13,192 bases of DNA from Betaproteobacteria bacterium (GCA_029863175.1 JAOTVX010000064.1:1-13192); one strand, 5' to 3'; positions 1-7,440 are shown, counted from the stretch's first letter. Numbers and translations: made by a program. The notes: generated by a model not told the origin, from the sequence alone.

Positions 1-405
1 GTGGAACTTGCGATGCCGCGTCCAGTGCGTTCCGCGACCGGTACCGCGCCGGCGTGGCGGGGCGAGGCGGTTGCGACATTGGAGGGGCGCCTTGAATTCA
101 GCCGCTTTGCCTCGACCGAGGGCGTGGACACCGCGCGACGCGTTGGCTACGGTCTGAACGAGAAACAGGAGGTCGAGTTGTGGGTGTGGCCCGGCCTCGA
201 TGTTGCGCCTGACACGGTGCCCGCGCGCTACTCTGTGCTGGCGGGAGTGAAAGTATTCGAGCTGCAGTATCTCAATCCCGCTCTTGTATGGGTCGATGCC
301 TGGCCCTTGTCAGCGGCCGACCCGCCGATTCCCCGGGCCGTGCGCCTGCGCATCGTACTCGCCTCCGACGAGGAGATCGTGCGCGTATTCGCGCTGCAAT
401 CATGA
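1..405 (+). CDS. gspJ: Type II secretion minor pseudopilin GspJ (C-terminal part)
   Basis: This is the C-terminal 134 residues of GspJ, a minor pseudopilin that forms part of the tip of the T2SS pseudopilus in the periplasm with GspI, GspK and GspH. The reading frame is open to the left edge, so the N-terminal prepilin signal and hydrophobic helix lie outside the window and the GTG at base 1 is not taken as the start. Family proteins are usually about 200 residues. Visible GspJ-like features are the strand-rich segments GRLEFSRFAST, RVGYGLNEKQ and VELWVWPGLD, and a C-terminal PRAVRLRIVL segment before the usual hydrophobic ending. Its stop overlaps the gspK start (ATGA at 402-405), so it is the upstream member of a tightly coupled gspJKLMN operon. 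The identification rests largely on this context together with the residual sequence pattern. Confidence 0.85.
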   Translation: MELAMPRPVRSATGTAPAWRGEAVATLEGRLEFSRFASTEGVDTARRVGYGLNEKQEVELWVWPGLDVAPDTVPARYSVLAGVKVFELQYLNPALVWVDAWPLSAADPPIPRAVRLRIVLASDEEIVRVFALQS

Positions 406-1316
406 AAACGCGGCAGCGCGGCGTCGCCATCGTGCTTGCCATGGGTGTGGTCGCCCTCGCCGCAATGGCGGCGACGGCGATCGTGGTATCGCAGAGCACC
501 TGGTCACGTCGGGCCGAACTCACCGCCAACCATGTCCAGGCGCAGGCGGTGCTCCAGGCCGGCGCGGACTGGGCCCGCGCGTTGCTGAGCGATGATCGCC
601 GCATGAGCAGCGTCGATCATCTGGGAGAACCATGGGCACTGAAGTTGCCGACGATGCGTGTTGAAAACGGCGAACTCGTGGGTCGCATCGAGGATCAGCA
701 GGGCACATTCAATCTCAACAATGTGGTGACGAAGGGAAAGATCAGCCTCGCGCAGCTCGCGCACTTGCGGCGGCTGTTAGCGATTCTGAGTTTGCCCGAT
801 GAACTGGCCGACGCGCTCGCTGACTGGATCGACGAAGACAACCAACCGCAGCCGCGGTATGGAGCCGAGGATGCATACTATCTTGCTTTGGATCCGCCTT
901 ACCTTACCGCCAACCGGCCGCTGACCGACTTGGACGAACTCGCGTTGGTGCGCGGCTTCGATAACAATGTGCGTGCACGCCTGCGCCCGTACGTAACAGC
1001 GCTGCCCCGCTTTACCGCCGTCAATGTGAATACGGCCCCGCCGGGAGTGCTTGCCGCGGTGATCGAAGGCCTGGATCTCGGCAGCGCCGAGCTCTTGGTT
1101 ACGCAGCGGAACCGGGCCTATTATCGCAGCGTGGACGACTTCCTCAAGCGGCTTCCCGCGGGAGCGGAGGCGGCCAGGAACGAGATCAGCGTGAGTAGCG
1201 ATTACTTCATGGCGACGCTGCGCGTGATCATCGGCGGCGCACAGGCGCGCGGGAAAGCGCTGCTCGCGCGCGGCGCCGCCGGGTGGCCCGTTGTCGTCTG
1301 GCGAAAATACCTTTGA
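402..1316 (+). CDS. gspK: Type II secretion minor pseudopilin GspK
   Basis: GspK (304 aa) is the large minor pseudopilin thought to cap the T2SS pseudopilus tip. The ATG at 402 overlaps the gspJ stop and gives a perfect prepilin N-terminus: short basic leader MKTRQRG, predicted prepilin peptidase (GspO) cleavage after Gly7, then the hydrophobic helix VAIVLAMGVVALAAMAATAIVV. The mature position 5 is Leu rather than Glu, which is characteristic of GspK within the pseudopilin family. The globular part contains the acidic stretch DWIDEDNQPQ and the DAYYLALDPPYLTANRPLTD-type segment expected for the GspK alpha domain, then VNVNTAPPGVLAAVIEG, a helix-hairpin-helix-like region. The frame is open upstream to 288, but that extension would bury the prepilin signal and overlap gspJ by more than 100 bases. 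The stop overlaps the start of gspL. Confidence 0.95.
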   Translation: MKTRQRGVAIVLAMGVVALAAMAATAIVVSQSTWSRRAELTANHVQAQAVLQAGADWARALLSDDRRMSSVDHLGEPWALKLPTMRVENGELVGRIEDQQGTFNLNNVVTKGKISLAQLAHLRRLLAILSLPDELADALADWIDEDNQPQPRYGAEDAYYLALDPPYLTANRPLTDLDELALVRGFDNNVRARLRPYVTALPRFTAVNVNTAPPGVLAAVIEGLDLGSAELLVTQRNRAYYRSVDDFLKRLPAGAEAARNEISVSSDYFMATLRVIIGGAQARGKALLARGAAGWPVVVWRKYL

Positions 1317-2524
1317 ACCTGCTTCGAATTTACGGTTCTTTGCGCGACCTGCCGCAGCAGTGTCAGTGGGCGTTGATCAGCGGCGGCCGCGAACCTCTCG
1401 TCGGCGCGGGCCCGCTGGCGCAGTTGCCGCAGCGCGCCGAACGTGTCCAACTGGTGCTTCCCGCCGCCGACGTCCTGATCACCCGCGCGCGCCTGCCGCA
1501 AACGGCCAAGCGCCATGCCGGGTCGGTGCTTGCTTTCGCGGTGGAGGACGAGACCCTGGGCGATCCCGATGCCAACCAGGTGAGTTGGCTCGCTTCGGTC
1601 GCCGGCGCCGATGTGCTCGCGGTCGCGGACCGGTTGGGCCTGAAGCAATGGCACGATGCGCTCGACACTGCCGGCATCCACAAGCACGAGGTTCACTGCG
1701 AAACCTTGATGCTGCCGTGGACGATGGGAGAATGGAGTCTCGCCTGGGACGGTCACGAGGGATTCGTGCGTACCGGCGAGTTTGAAGGCACGACAACCAG
1801 TTGCGGCGGCCCGGGATCTCCCCCGCTGTCGCTGCGTATGATGCTCGAAGAGGCCAAAACGCGCGGCGAGGCGCCGGCATCGATCGCGGTGTATGCAACT
1901 GCGCCAGACTCGCCACTTGAAATCGAGGCATGGCAACGCGCGCTCGGCGTCGCGCTGCGCGTTGCCGAACCCTGGGACTGGCGCACGGCGCCGCCCGGAG
2001 TTGGCGTCAGCCTGGTACAGGAGCGCGCGCGCTGGCGCATTCCCCCCGGCACTCTGGCAAGATTGCAACCCGCGGCCTGGATCGTGGGCGTTGCCTTGGC
2101 GATCCATGCGCTGGCGCTAGTCGCCGATTGGACGCGGCTCGCCACCGAGCAGCGCAGCTTGCGCCAGCAAATGGAATCGCGATTTCGCGCCGCCTTTCCC
2201 GAAGCGGTCGCGGTGTCCGACCCGGCGCTGCAGATGCGCCGCAAACTCGCCGAGGCGCGCCATGCCGTCGGCCAACCCGACGGTGGCGACTTTCTGCCGA
2301 TGATAGTAGCAATCGCAGACGCGTTAAAGGGGGTGCCGGCGGACAGATTGCGCATTCTTTCCTACGAGAGCGGACGCATGACGCTCGAGCTTGCGGCCGT
2401 GGACGAGGCGAAGGTGCGCGGCGTCATAGCGCGCTTGCTCCAGGCGGGCATGCGAACGGACGCTTCGCAGGGCTCGATGCGCGCGGGCAGCGCGACGGTG
2501 GTCCTTACGGTGCGTTCGTTATGA
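1313..2524 (+). CDS. gspL: Type II secretion assembly-platform protein GspL
   Basis: GspL (403 aa from the chosen start) is a bitopic inner-membrane protein that links the cytoplasmic ATPase GspE to GspM and the rest of the assembly platform. An N-terminal cytoplasmic actin-like domain occupies about residues 1-245, a single membrane segment about 254-273 (AAWIVGVALAIHALALVADW), and a C-terminal periplasmic ferredoxin-like domain the rest (DFLPMIVAIADALKG, then ending VVLTVRSL). I chose the TTG at 1313 because it overlaps the gspK stop by four bases, as elsewhere in this operon, and gives the family-like beginning MNLLRIYGSLRD. A GTG at 1283 would add ten residues (MARCRLAKIP) and is possible. 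Neither has a convincing ribosome binding site, so translational coupling to gspK is likely. The last codons overlap the gspM start (ATGA at 2521-2524). Confidence 0.92.
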   Translation: MNLLRIYGSLRDLPQQCQWALISGGREPLVGAGPLAQLPQRAERVQLVLPAADVLITRARLPQTAKRHAGSVLAFAVEDETLGDPDANQVSWLASVAGADVLAVADRLGLKQWHDALDTAGIHKHEVHCETLMLPWTMGEWSLAWDGHEGFVRTGEFEGTTTSCGGPGSPPLSLRMMLEEAKTRGEAPASIAVYATAPDSPLEIEAWQRALGVALRVAEPWDWRTAPPGVGVSLVQERARWRIPPGTLARLQPAAWIVGVALAIHALALVADWTRLATEQRSLRQQMESRFRAAFPEAVAVSDPALQMRRKLAEARHAVGQPDGGDFLPMIVAIADALKGVPADRLRILSYESGRMTLELAAVDEAKVRGVIARLLQAGMRTDASQGSMRAGSATVVLTVRSL

Positions 2525-3009
2525 GAGCGCGGCTACGTAAATTGTGGGAATCGCGCTCCCCCCGGGATCGGGTGGTGATCGCCATATTAGTGGCGGTCGT
2601 GGGCGCTGCGCTGTATCTGTGGCTCGTACAATCGGCAAACCGGGCGCGTACGCAGCTCGGTTCGTCGGTGTCCGTCCTGCGCGCGCAGGCGTTGCGTCTC
2701 GAACTGGACGCGACCGAACTCGCGCGCGCGCGCGCCGCGCGGGTCCCGCCGGCCCCGCAGACCGATTTGCGCACGCAAGTGCAGGCGCAGGCTGCGGCTG
2801 CGGGATTTGCCGGCGCGCTATTGCGCATCGATGCCGTGGACGCGAACCAGGTGCAGGTGGTATTCGGCTCCGTTGCGTTCGCTGACTGGCTCGCCTGGGT
2901 CGCAGCCCTGCAGGCGCAGCATATCCGTCTCAGCACCGCTCGGACCGAAGCCTTGTCCACGCGAGGTCTGGTGGGCGTGACAGCCACCTTCACCCGCACC
3001 AAACCATAG
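2521..3009 (+). CDS. gspM: Type II secretion assembly-platform protein GspM
   Basis: GspM (162 aa) is a small bitopic inner-membrane protein that pairs with GspL in the T2SS assembly platform. It has the family layout: a short basic cytoplasmic N-terminus (MRARLRKLWESRSPRDR), one membrane segment at about residues 18-36 (VVIAILVAVVGAALYLWLV), and a periplasmic region that begins with an Ala/Arg/Leu-rich probable coiled coil (about 45-75) and ends in a small ferredoxin-like fold (LRIDAVDANQVQVVFGSVAF and the closing VGVTATFTR strand). The ATG at 2521 overlaps the gspL stop by four bases. No separate ribosome binding site is evident. The TAG stop shares one base with the GTG start of gspN. Length and topology match the family, and position between gspL and gspN makes the call firm. 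Confidence 0.93.
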   Translation: MRARLRKLWESRSPRDRVVIAILVAVVGAALYLWLVQSANRARTQLGSSVSVLRAQALRLELDATELARARAARVPPAPQTDLRTQVQAQAAAAGFAGALLRIDAVDANQVQVVFGSVAFADWLAWVAALQAQHIRLSTARTEALSTRGLVGVTATFTRTKP

Positions 3010-3752
3010 TGAGGCGTTGGCGCCTTATCGGCTTCGGTCTAGGCGCTTACGCGCTTGGACTCATCGTCACTGCGCCGGCGACCTTGATCGACACCGGCCT
3101 GCGGCAAGCGAGCGAAGGCAGGATACGCCTCGCCGAAGCCCGTGGCACGCTGTGGTCGGGGACGGGACAGATCGAGATGCGCGATGTCAAGCGCCGAACC
3201 GGAATCGCAAGAAACGTTGTCTGGCGTGTTCTGCCCGCATATTTTCTGCGCGGAAAGCTCCGGTACGAAGTCGCGCTGGACCACGCGGTCAAGCGTTTTC
3301 CCGCGACCATTTCCCTGTCAAGGATTGAAGTGGCGGACGCCGACATCAACCTGCCGGCCGCGGTACTGGGTCTGGGCGTGCCCAAGCTGGCGGGGCTTGA
3401 GCTCGCCGGCGATGTGCTGCTCCACGTCGCACGGCTTTCGCTCGGGCGCGGCGCCATCGAGGGCAACGGCACTCTGCAATGGCGCGGCGCCGGATCGGCG
3501 TTAGCGCCAGTCTCGCCTCTGGGCGACTATGAACTGCGCTTCAAAGGCGATGGCTCTGTCGTGCGCGCGTCGCTACGCACGCTTCAGGGACCGCTGCGGC
3601 TCGACGGTGAAGGATCCTGGACCAGCGGCCGCAATCCCGTGTTCCTGGCCACCGCGCGCATTCCCCCGCAGTACCAGCAGCAACTCGCGCCGTTGTTGCG
3701 ACTGATTGCAGTCGAACGTAGCGACGGAAGTTTCACGCTGCAGCTCAAATAG
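3009..3752 (+). CDS. gspN: Type II secretion system protein GspN
   Basis: GspN (247 aa) is an accessory inner-membrane T2SS protein found in some lineages but not all; its exact role is not settled. The N-terminus is basic followed by a membrane anchor at about residues 5-25 (RLIGFGLGAYALGLIVTAPA), after which the protein is periplasmic. Family-like features are the ATLIDTGLRQAS segment, the GTLWSGTGQI motif at about residues 46-55 and the Gly/Leu-rich beta-strand C-terminal half ending LLRLIAVERSDGSFTLQLK. The start is a GTG at 3009 that shares its first base with the last base of the gspM stop codon (TAGTG), continuing the coupled operon. It is the last T2SS gene in this run, and a 344-base gap follows. 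The 247-residue length is typical. Confidence 0.92.
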   Translation: MRRWRLIGFGLGAYALGLIVTAPATLIDTGLRQASEGRIRLAEARGTLWSGTGQIEMRDVKRRTGIARNVVWRVLPAYFLRGKLRYEVALDHAVKRFPATISLSRIEVADADINLPAAVLGLGVPKLAGLELAGDVLLHVARLSLGRGAIEGNGTLQWRGAGSALAPVSPLGDYELRFKGDGSVVRASLRTLQGPLRLDGEGSWTSGRNPVFLATARIPPQYQQQLAPLLRLIAVERSDGSFTLQLK

Positions 3753-3760
3753 CTAAATCG

Positions 3761-3773
3761 GGAGCGCAGCTCC
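3761..3773 (+). terminator. Weak hairpin after gspN, possible terminator
   Basis: GGAGC and GCTCC form a 5 bp stem with a GCA loop nine bases after the gspN stop codon. The downstream run is only AGTTTAA, so the U-tract is poor. It sits where a terminator of the T2SS operon would be expected, but it is weak and could also be chance. Confidence 0.3.
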
Positions 3774-3865
3774 AGTTTAACTGCCAGCATTGCACCACAG
3801 GCCATGCCCGTTGGTTGCTGAGTGCCATATGCACCCGCTTGTGCCGCGACCCGCGCGGCAACTCG

Positions 3866-3897
3866 TGCGCGGCGCGCGCGAAGACAAAGAGGGTATC
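3866..3897 (-). repeat. 32-base near-copy of a ccmI segment (possible gene relic)
   Basis: This stretch matches 9592-9623, inside ccmI, at 31 of 32 positions in the same orientation. The only difference is G at 3891 against C at 9617. Read on the minus strand in the ccmI frame it encodes DTLFVFARAA, compared with DTVFVFARAA in CcmI residues 325-334, which lies in the conserved C-terminal domain. Similarity fades quickly on both sides: beyond the match the minus-strand frame continues as HELPRGSRHKR without clear CcmI likeness, and upstream it meets a TAA. It looks like the remnant of a ccmI-like gene or a short conversion or insertion tract. The match itself is directly visible; its origin is inference. 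Confidence 0.6.
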
Positions 3898-3940
3898 AAT
3901 GTTGCAAATTTACGACACTTATCAATTTTGGTTTGGAAAG

Positions 3941-3983
3941 TTGACCTCGATCAAATGATTGCGAATGGCCAGTTCAGCATAAT
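3941..3983 (+). promoter_or_regulatory. FNR-type promoter for the decaheme cytochrome/porin operon
   Basis: TTGACCTCGATCAA at 3941-3954 matches the FNR/ANR consensus TTGAT-N4-ATCAA at 9 of 10 positions. After a 23-base gap, CATAAT at 3978-3983 fits a sigma-70 -10 element at 5 of 6. With a start near 3989-3990, the FNR site is centred at about -41.5 to -42.5, which is the class II activator position. This predicts activation when oxygen is low. The site lies upstream of the decaheme cytochrome gene with a leader of about 107 bases. A related regulator of the CRP/FNR family, such as Dnr, could bind the same sequence. Confidence 0.65.
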
Positions 3984-4083
3984 GCGTCTGGTATAGGGGA
4001 AGCGCGTCGGAGGGCCGGCAGGTCATCAGGACAATCCGGGGCCGGAAGGACTCGAGGTCAACCGCAATGGTGGACGGTTACGT

Positions 4084-4089
4084 GAGGAG
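4084..4089 (+). promoter_or_regulatory. Ribosome binding site of the decaheme cytochrome gene
   Basis: GAGGAG lies 7 bases before the ATG at 4097 and decides between that start and the in-frame ATG at 4067, which has no comparable site and would put ten extra residues before the signal peptide. Confidence 0.8.
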
Positions 4090-4096
4090 AACTGCG

Positions 4097-4999
4097 ATGA
4101 ATAGAGCGCACCGAGCTGGGCGGGCTTGGTTGCTGCCGATCCTGATCTTGGCCGGGGGTGTCCTCTTCAGTCCTCGATTGATGGCCCAGGCTCCAGGCCC
4201 CGAGGTCTGCAAACTCTGTCACGAAGAGAGATACGCAAGTTATTCTCTCACGCGGCACAGCATGAAAGCGGACGCGCGAACGCCCGCCGCAAAGGGCGGA
4301 TGCGTGACCTGTCACGGCGACGGCACCGAGCACGTCAAGGCGGGTGGTGGCCGGGGCGTCGGCGGGATCAAGAATCCAGGCTCAAAGACCATGCCGTCCG
4401 ACGAAAAAAACGGCATTTGCCTGACCTGCCACGAGGGCGGCAAGCGCATGGAGTGGTCGCTGAGCTTGCACGCCACCCGCGACACCGCCTGCACGTCGTG
4501 CCATCAGGTGCACAACAGTCATGATCCGGTGCGCGACAAGGTGACGCAGTCGGAGGTGTGCTTTACCTGCCACAAGGAACAACGCGCCCAGATCAACCGG
4601 CCCTTCCGCCATCCCATTCCGGAAGGCAAGGTCGTGTGCTCGGATTGCCACAACCCGCACGGCTCGGCCGGGCCCAAGTTGATGGTGCGCGACACCGTGA
4701 ACGACACCTGTTACCAGTGCCACACGGAAAAACGCGGGCCGTTCGTGCGCAACCACCAGCCGGTGACGGAAGACTGCTCGATCTGCCACAACCCGCACGG
4801 CACCACGCTGCCCGCGCTGCTCAAGGTCCGGATCCCGTTCCTGTGCCAGTCGTGCCATGAGCCGAGCGGCCACCCTAGACTGACTCCAGGTAGCTTTCCC
4901 TCCATTTTCCTGGCGCGCGGCTGCACGAACTGCCACACCCAGATCCATGGCAGCAACAACCCGGATTCGGCTAGGAACACTCGCGTCTTCCAGCGTTAA
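4097..4999 (+). CDS. Periplasmic decaheme c-type cytochrome, MtrA/DmsE/PioA family
   Basis: This 300-residue protein is a secreted decaheme cytochrome c of the family that plugs an outer-membrane barrel and conducts electrons between periplasm and cell surface (MtrA, MtoA, PioA, DmsE). A signal peptide covers about residues 1-32 (hydrophobic WLLPILILAGGVLF, cleavage probably after MAQA). Ten CxxCH heme sites begin at residues 38, 69, 108, 132, 155, 181, 205, 227, 250 and 276. Eleven other histidines (for example RHS, LHAT, FRHP, two CHNPHG, RNHQ, IHGS) are enough for bis-histidine ligation of all ten hemes. It is 26 bases upstream of the MtrB-family barrel, as in known mtrAB/mtoAB pairs. The length is nearer MtrA/MtoA than PioA, which has a long N-terminal extension. 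Whether it serves Fe(II) oxidation, metal reduction or extracellular DMSO respiration cannot be decided; no DmsAB-like gene is in the window. Confidence 0.93.
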   Translation: MNRAHRAGRAWLLPILILAGGVLFSPRLMAQAPGPEVCKLCHEERYASYSLTRHSMKADARTPAAKGGCVTCHGDGTEHVKAGGGRGVGGIKNPGSKTMPSDEKNGICLTCHEGGKRMEWSLSLHATRDTACTSCHQVHNSHDPVRDKVTQSEVCFTCHKEQRAQINRPFRHPIPEGKVVCSDCHNPHGSAGPKLMVRDTVNDTCYQCHTEKRGPFVRNHQPVTEDCSICHNPHGTTLPALLKVRIPFLCQSCHEPSGHPRLTPGSFPSIFLARGCTNCHTQIHGSNNPDSARNTRVFQR

Positions 5000-5013
5000 C
5001 AAAATGGGCTGAC

Positions 5014-5018
5014 AGGAG
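5014..5018 (+). promoter_or_regulatory. Ribosome binding site of the MtrB-family barrel gene
   Basis: AGGAG lies 7 bases before the ATG at 5026, inside the 26-base gap after the decaheme cytochrome gene, and supports independent efficient translation of the second gene on one transcript. Confidence 0.75.
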
Positions 5019-5025
5019 ATCGAAC

Positions 5026-7077
5026 ATGAACACGAACACCTCCTTGAGATTCCAGCTCGCACCGATTGCGGTCGCGGTGATGGCCGTCGCCGGATCTGTC
5101 CATGCCGCCGAGGGTGACCAGCTCGAGGCGATGATCACGCCTGACAGCAGCGTCGAAGTGGGTGGCGGATACGTTGACAGCGATAACGGGTATTTCGGCG
5201 AGTACAACGGGCTGAATGAGAAGGGCTGGTATTTTCTGCTCGATGGCGACGTCAAGACGCGCGACGACCTGACCGGGACTTGGATGAGGTTAAGAGGGCG
5301 GAACCTGGGCCTCGACAGTCGCGAGCTGCGCTGGGACCACAACCGCCAGGGGAATTGGGGTTATTACCTCGAGTACAACGAGATTCCGCGTTTTGAACCA
5401 TTGGACGTTACGACGCCCGTAGTGGGTATTGGTGGTCCCAACCTTACCCTCGGTTCGGTCACCGTTCCCGTGGACCTCGAGACCAAGCGCAAGAGATTCG
5501 GGGTGGGGTTCGACAAGATGTTCGCGAGCAAATGGGGCTTCAAGCTCGACTTCCGCAATGAAAAGAAGGACGGAGAGCGGCTTTTTGGCGCGGGTAGCTT
5601 CGGCGGCGGTGGGCTGAATTTCACGCCCGAGCCCATCGATTCGACGATTCGTTTATTAGACGCGACCGTCCGCTATACCGACAAGAAGTTCCAGTTGGTG
5701 GGCGGCTATTATGGGACCCAATACCGGAACGATTTCAAGGCGCTTAATTGGACATGGGGCCAATCCGCCGCCTTCAGTCCGCTCGCCCTCCCGCCGGATA
5801 ACCAGTCGCACCAGCTCTACGTGACGGGCGGATACTCCTTCAATCCGACGACCCGCGGCACGTTCAAGGTCGCCTACACCAAGGCCACGCAGGATGACAC
5901 TTTCATTAACAGTTTCAGTGGGCCGGGATTGTCGCTCCCCGGCCGGGCCGATCTCGGCGGCGAAATCGAGACCACGTTGCTGCAGGCGGGCATCTCGGCC
6001 CGGCCCATGCCCAAGCTTTCAATCACCGGTAACGTGCGCTACGAGGACCGGGACGACAAGACGCCGATCGCCCAATACATATTGCCGCCGACTACGGCCG
6101 GTAACACCTGGTACGGCCAGAACAAGCCCCTGAGCTTTAAGAACACGTACGGGAAGCTGGAGGCAAGCTACGCGCTGCCGAAGGGCTTCAGGGTGATCGG
6201 GGCGCTGCAGTACGACCAGAAGAACCGCAACACGTACCCCTACCGCTCGGTAAGCCATCGCGACAAGACCGAGGAGATCTCTTATACCGCGGCGGTGCGG
6301 CGCTCGATTTCGGAGACCGTGACGGGAGGGCTCTCGTACACCTACAGCGACCGGAACGGTTCCGATTTCTACCAGAACATCACCCTTACTCCGAACGCCA
6401 TCGGCAGCAACCTCGTTGCGCCGCTTAACTATGCCGACCGGAAACGCGACAAGGTCCGGCTGTCGCTCAACTGGATGCCGGTCGAGCCGTTGTCGCTCCA
6501 GTTCTACGTTGACGACATCACTGACAAGTACGAGGGCAACCGGGACCCATCCGTTCCCGTTCCCCTCGGGCCGCGTAACGGCGACCAGCGTGTCTACGCG
6601 ATCGATGCGGCGTACAGCTTCAACCAGAAGTGGCAAGCGACCGCATGGTACAACTACAACGAGTATAAGTGGCAGAACACGATTCCGTTGGCTGCCGACA
6701 CCTCGAAGGAAGAGGGCGACGCGTTTGGCGTGGGCTTTCGCGGCAAGCCGCACAGCCGCGTGGAGGTGGGTGCCGACTACAGCTACTCGGATATCCAAGA
6801 CGAGTGGACGCAGCAGAGCCTAACCGCGACGCCCATAACGCCACTGCCTATCATGACGACGCGCCTCACGCGGCTCAACCTGTTTGGGAAATTCACGTTG
6901 GACAAGCATTCGGGGCTGCGCGTCGATTACATCTACGATCGTTACAGCACCGACGATCCCACTTGGAGCACTTGGGTTCCCGGAGGAACAGGTAGCTTCC
7001 TCGAGGGGAGCGTGGTGAGTATCCCGTCACCGCAAAAAGTCAACTTCGTGGGGGTGCGGTACTTCTACAATTTCTAG
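5026..7077 (+). CDS. MtrB/PioB-family decaheme-associated outer-membrane beta-barrel
   Basis: This 683-residue protein is the outer-membrane barrel that sheathes the adjacent decaheme cytochrome. A signal peptide covers residues 1-27 (LAPIAVAVMAVAGSVHA, then AEGDQ). The rest shows alternating aromatic/polar strands throughout, for example GYYLEYNEIPRF, LYVTGGYSFNP, ISYTAAVRR and TAWYNYNEYKW, and it ends in FVGVRYFYNF, with the terminal Phe typical of BAM-assembled barrels. The N-terminal EYNGLNEKGWYFLLDGD segment and the overall length are typical of the MtrB/PioB family (Shewanella MtrB is about 700 residues). I find no cysteine anywhere, so the N-terminal CxxC known in Shewanella MtrB is absent. 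It is translated from ATG 5026 with AGGAG upstream and is followed by a strong terminator, so the operon is two genes. The number of strands cannot be fixed by eye. Confidence 0.93.
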   Translation: MNTNTSLRFQLAPIAVAVMAVAGSVHAAEGDQLEAMITPDSSVEVGGGYVDSDNGYFGEYNGLNEKGWYFLLDGDVKTRDDLTGTWMRLRGRNLGLDSRELRWDHNRQGNWGYYLEYNEIPRFEPLDVTTPVVGIGGPNLTLGSVTVPVDLETKRKRFGVGFDKMFASKWGFKLDFRNEKKDGERLFGAGSFGGGGLNFTPEPIDSTIRLLDATVRYTDKKFQLVGGYYGTQYRNDFKALNWTWGQSAAFSPLALPPDNQSHQLYVTGGYSFNPTTRGTFKVAYTKATQDDTFINSFSGPGLSLPGRADLGGEIETTLLQAGISARPMPKLSITGNVRYEDRDDKTPIAQYILPPTTAGNTWYGQNKPLSFKNTYGKLEASYALPKGFRVIGALQYDQKNRNTYPYRSVSHRDKTEEISYTAAVRRSISETVTGGLSYTYSDRNGSDFYQNITLTPNAIGSNLVAPLNYADRKRDKVRLSLNWMPVEPLSLQFYVDDITDKYEGNRDPSVPVPLGPRNGDQRVYAIDAAYSFNQKWQATAWYNYNEYKWQNTIPLAADTSKEEGDAFGVGFRGKPHSRVEVGADYSYSDIQDEWTQQSLTATPITPLPIMTTRLTRLNLFGKFTLDKHSGLRVDYIYDRYSTDDPTWSTWVPGGTGSFLEGSVVSIPSPQKVNFVGVRYFYNF

Positions 7078-7115
7078 TAGGAGCGCACGCCGGATCGGGT
7101 ATCACGCGAGGAAGG

Positions 7116-7139
7116 CGCCCCGACATCTCGGGGCGTTTT
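7116..7139 (+). terminator. Intrinsic terminator after the MtrB-family gene
   Basis: CGCCCCGA (7116-7123) and TCGGGGCG (7128-7135) form a perfect 8 bp GC-rich stem with a CATC loop, followed by TTTTCCTT. It starts 39 bases after the barrel stop codon and should end the two-gene transcript, separating it from the downstream heptaheme-cytochrome b gene. Confidence 0.88.
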
Positions 7140-7277
7140 CCTTGCGCACCCATGGCCGTATGCGGCTCTCCGGAGCCTGGACGCCGGGGCGAGTCGATTG
7201 TCCGGCGTTCCATTGCACCACGATTCACGAATCACCGTTCCGGCCAGCTTTTATCTACGGTTTCAATTCGCGGAATG

Positions 7278-7320
7278 TTGCGCCACATCAAATCACTCGG
7301 CACGCCTATCGAGCTAAAAT
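7278..7320 (+). promoter_or_regulatory. FNR-type promoter for the heptaheme-cytochrome b gene
   Basis: TTGCGCCACATCAA at 7278-7291 matches the FNR consensus TTGAT-N4-ATCAA at 8 of 10 positions, with a perfect right half. After a 23-base gap comes TAAAAT (7315-7320), a 5 of 6 match to a -10 element. The spacing from site to -10 is identical to that upstream of the decaheme gene, which argues against chance and predicts shared low-oxygen control. A start near 7326-7327 gives a leader of about 115 bases. The rest of the 7144-7440 gap shows nothing else I can name. Confidence 0.55.
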
Positions 7321-7440
7321 AATTTGCCGCAGTGATTGAAAGGTTTCGACTGCCGGTTTCGCGGCCTGAGGCGGCACGGTGGTTTGCCTCTAGCCACCGG
7401 AACAGGAACTCGGTCAATCAACAATAGGTTAACCAGTGTC

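Larger units (their letters stand above)
3753..4096 (+). other. Intergenic region between gspN and the porin-cytochrome operon
   Basis: This 344-base gap holds no gene I can support. From left to right it contains a short hairpin just after gspN (3761-3773), a 32-base segment (3866-3897) that matches part of ccmI at 31 positions, an AT-richer patch from about 3898, an FNR-type site with a -10 element (3941-3983), and a leader of roughly 107 bases ending in the ribosome binding site at 4084-4089. A 68-residue open frame at 3790-3996 has no recognisable features and no ribosome binding site, and I do not treat it as a gene. Confidence 0.7.

Noticed and set aside
288..401. Upstream extension of gspK
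   Set aside because: It would hide the prepilin signal and overlap gspJ extensively; ATG 402 is the coupled start.
3790..3996. 68-residue plus-strand open frame between gspN and the decaheme gene
   Set aside because: No ribosome binding site, no recognisable features, and it overlaps the FNR-type promoter and the ccmI-like segment.
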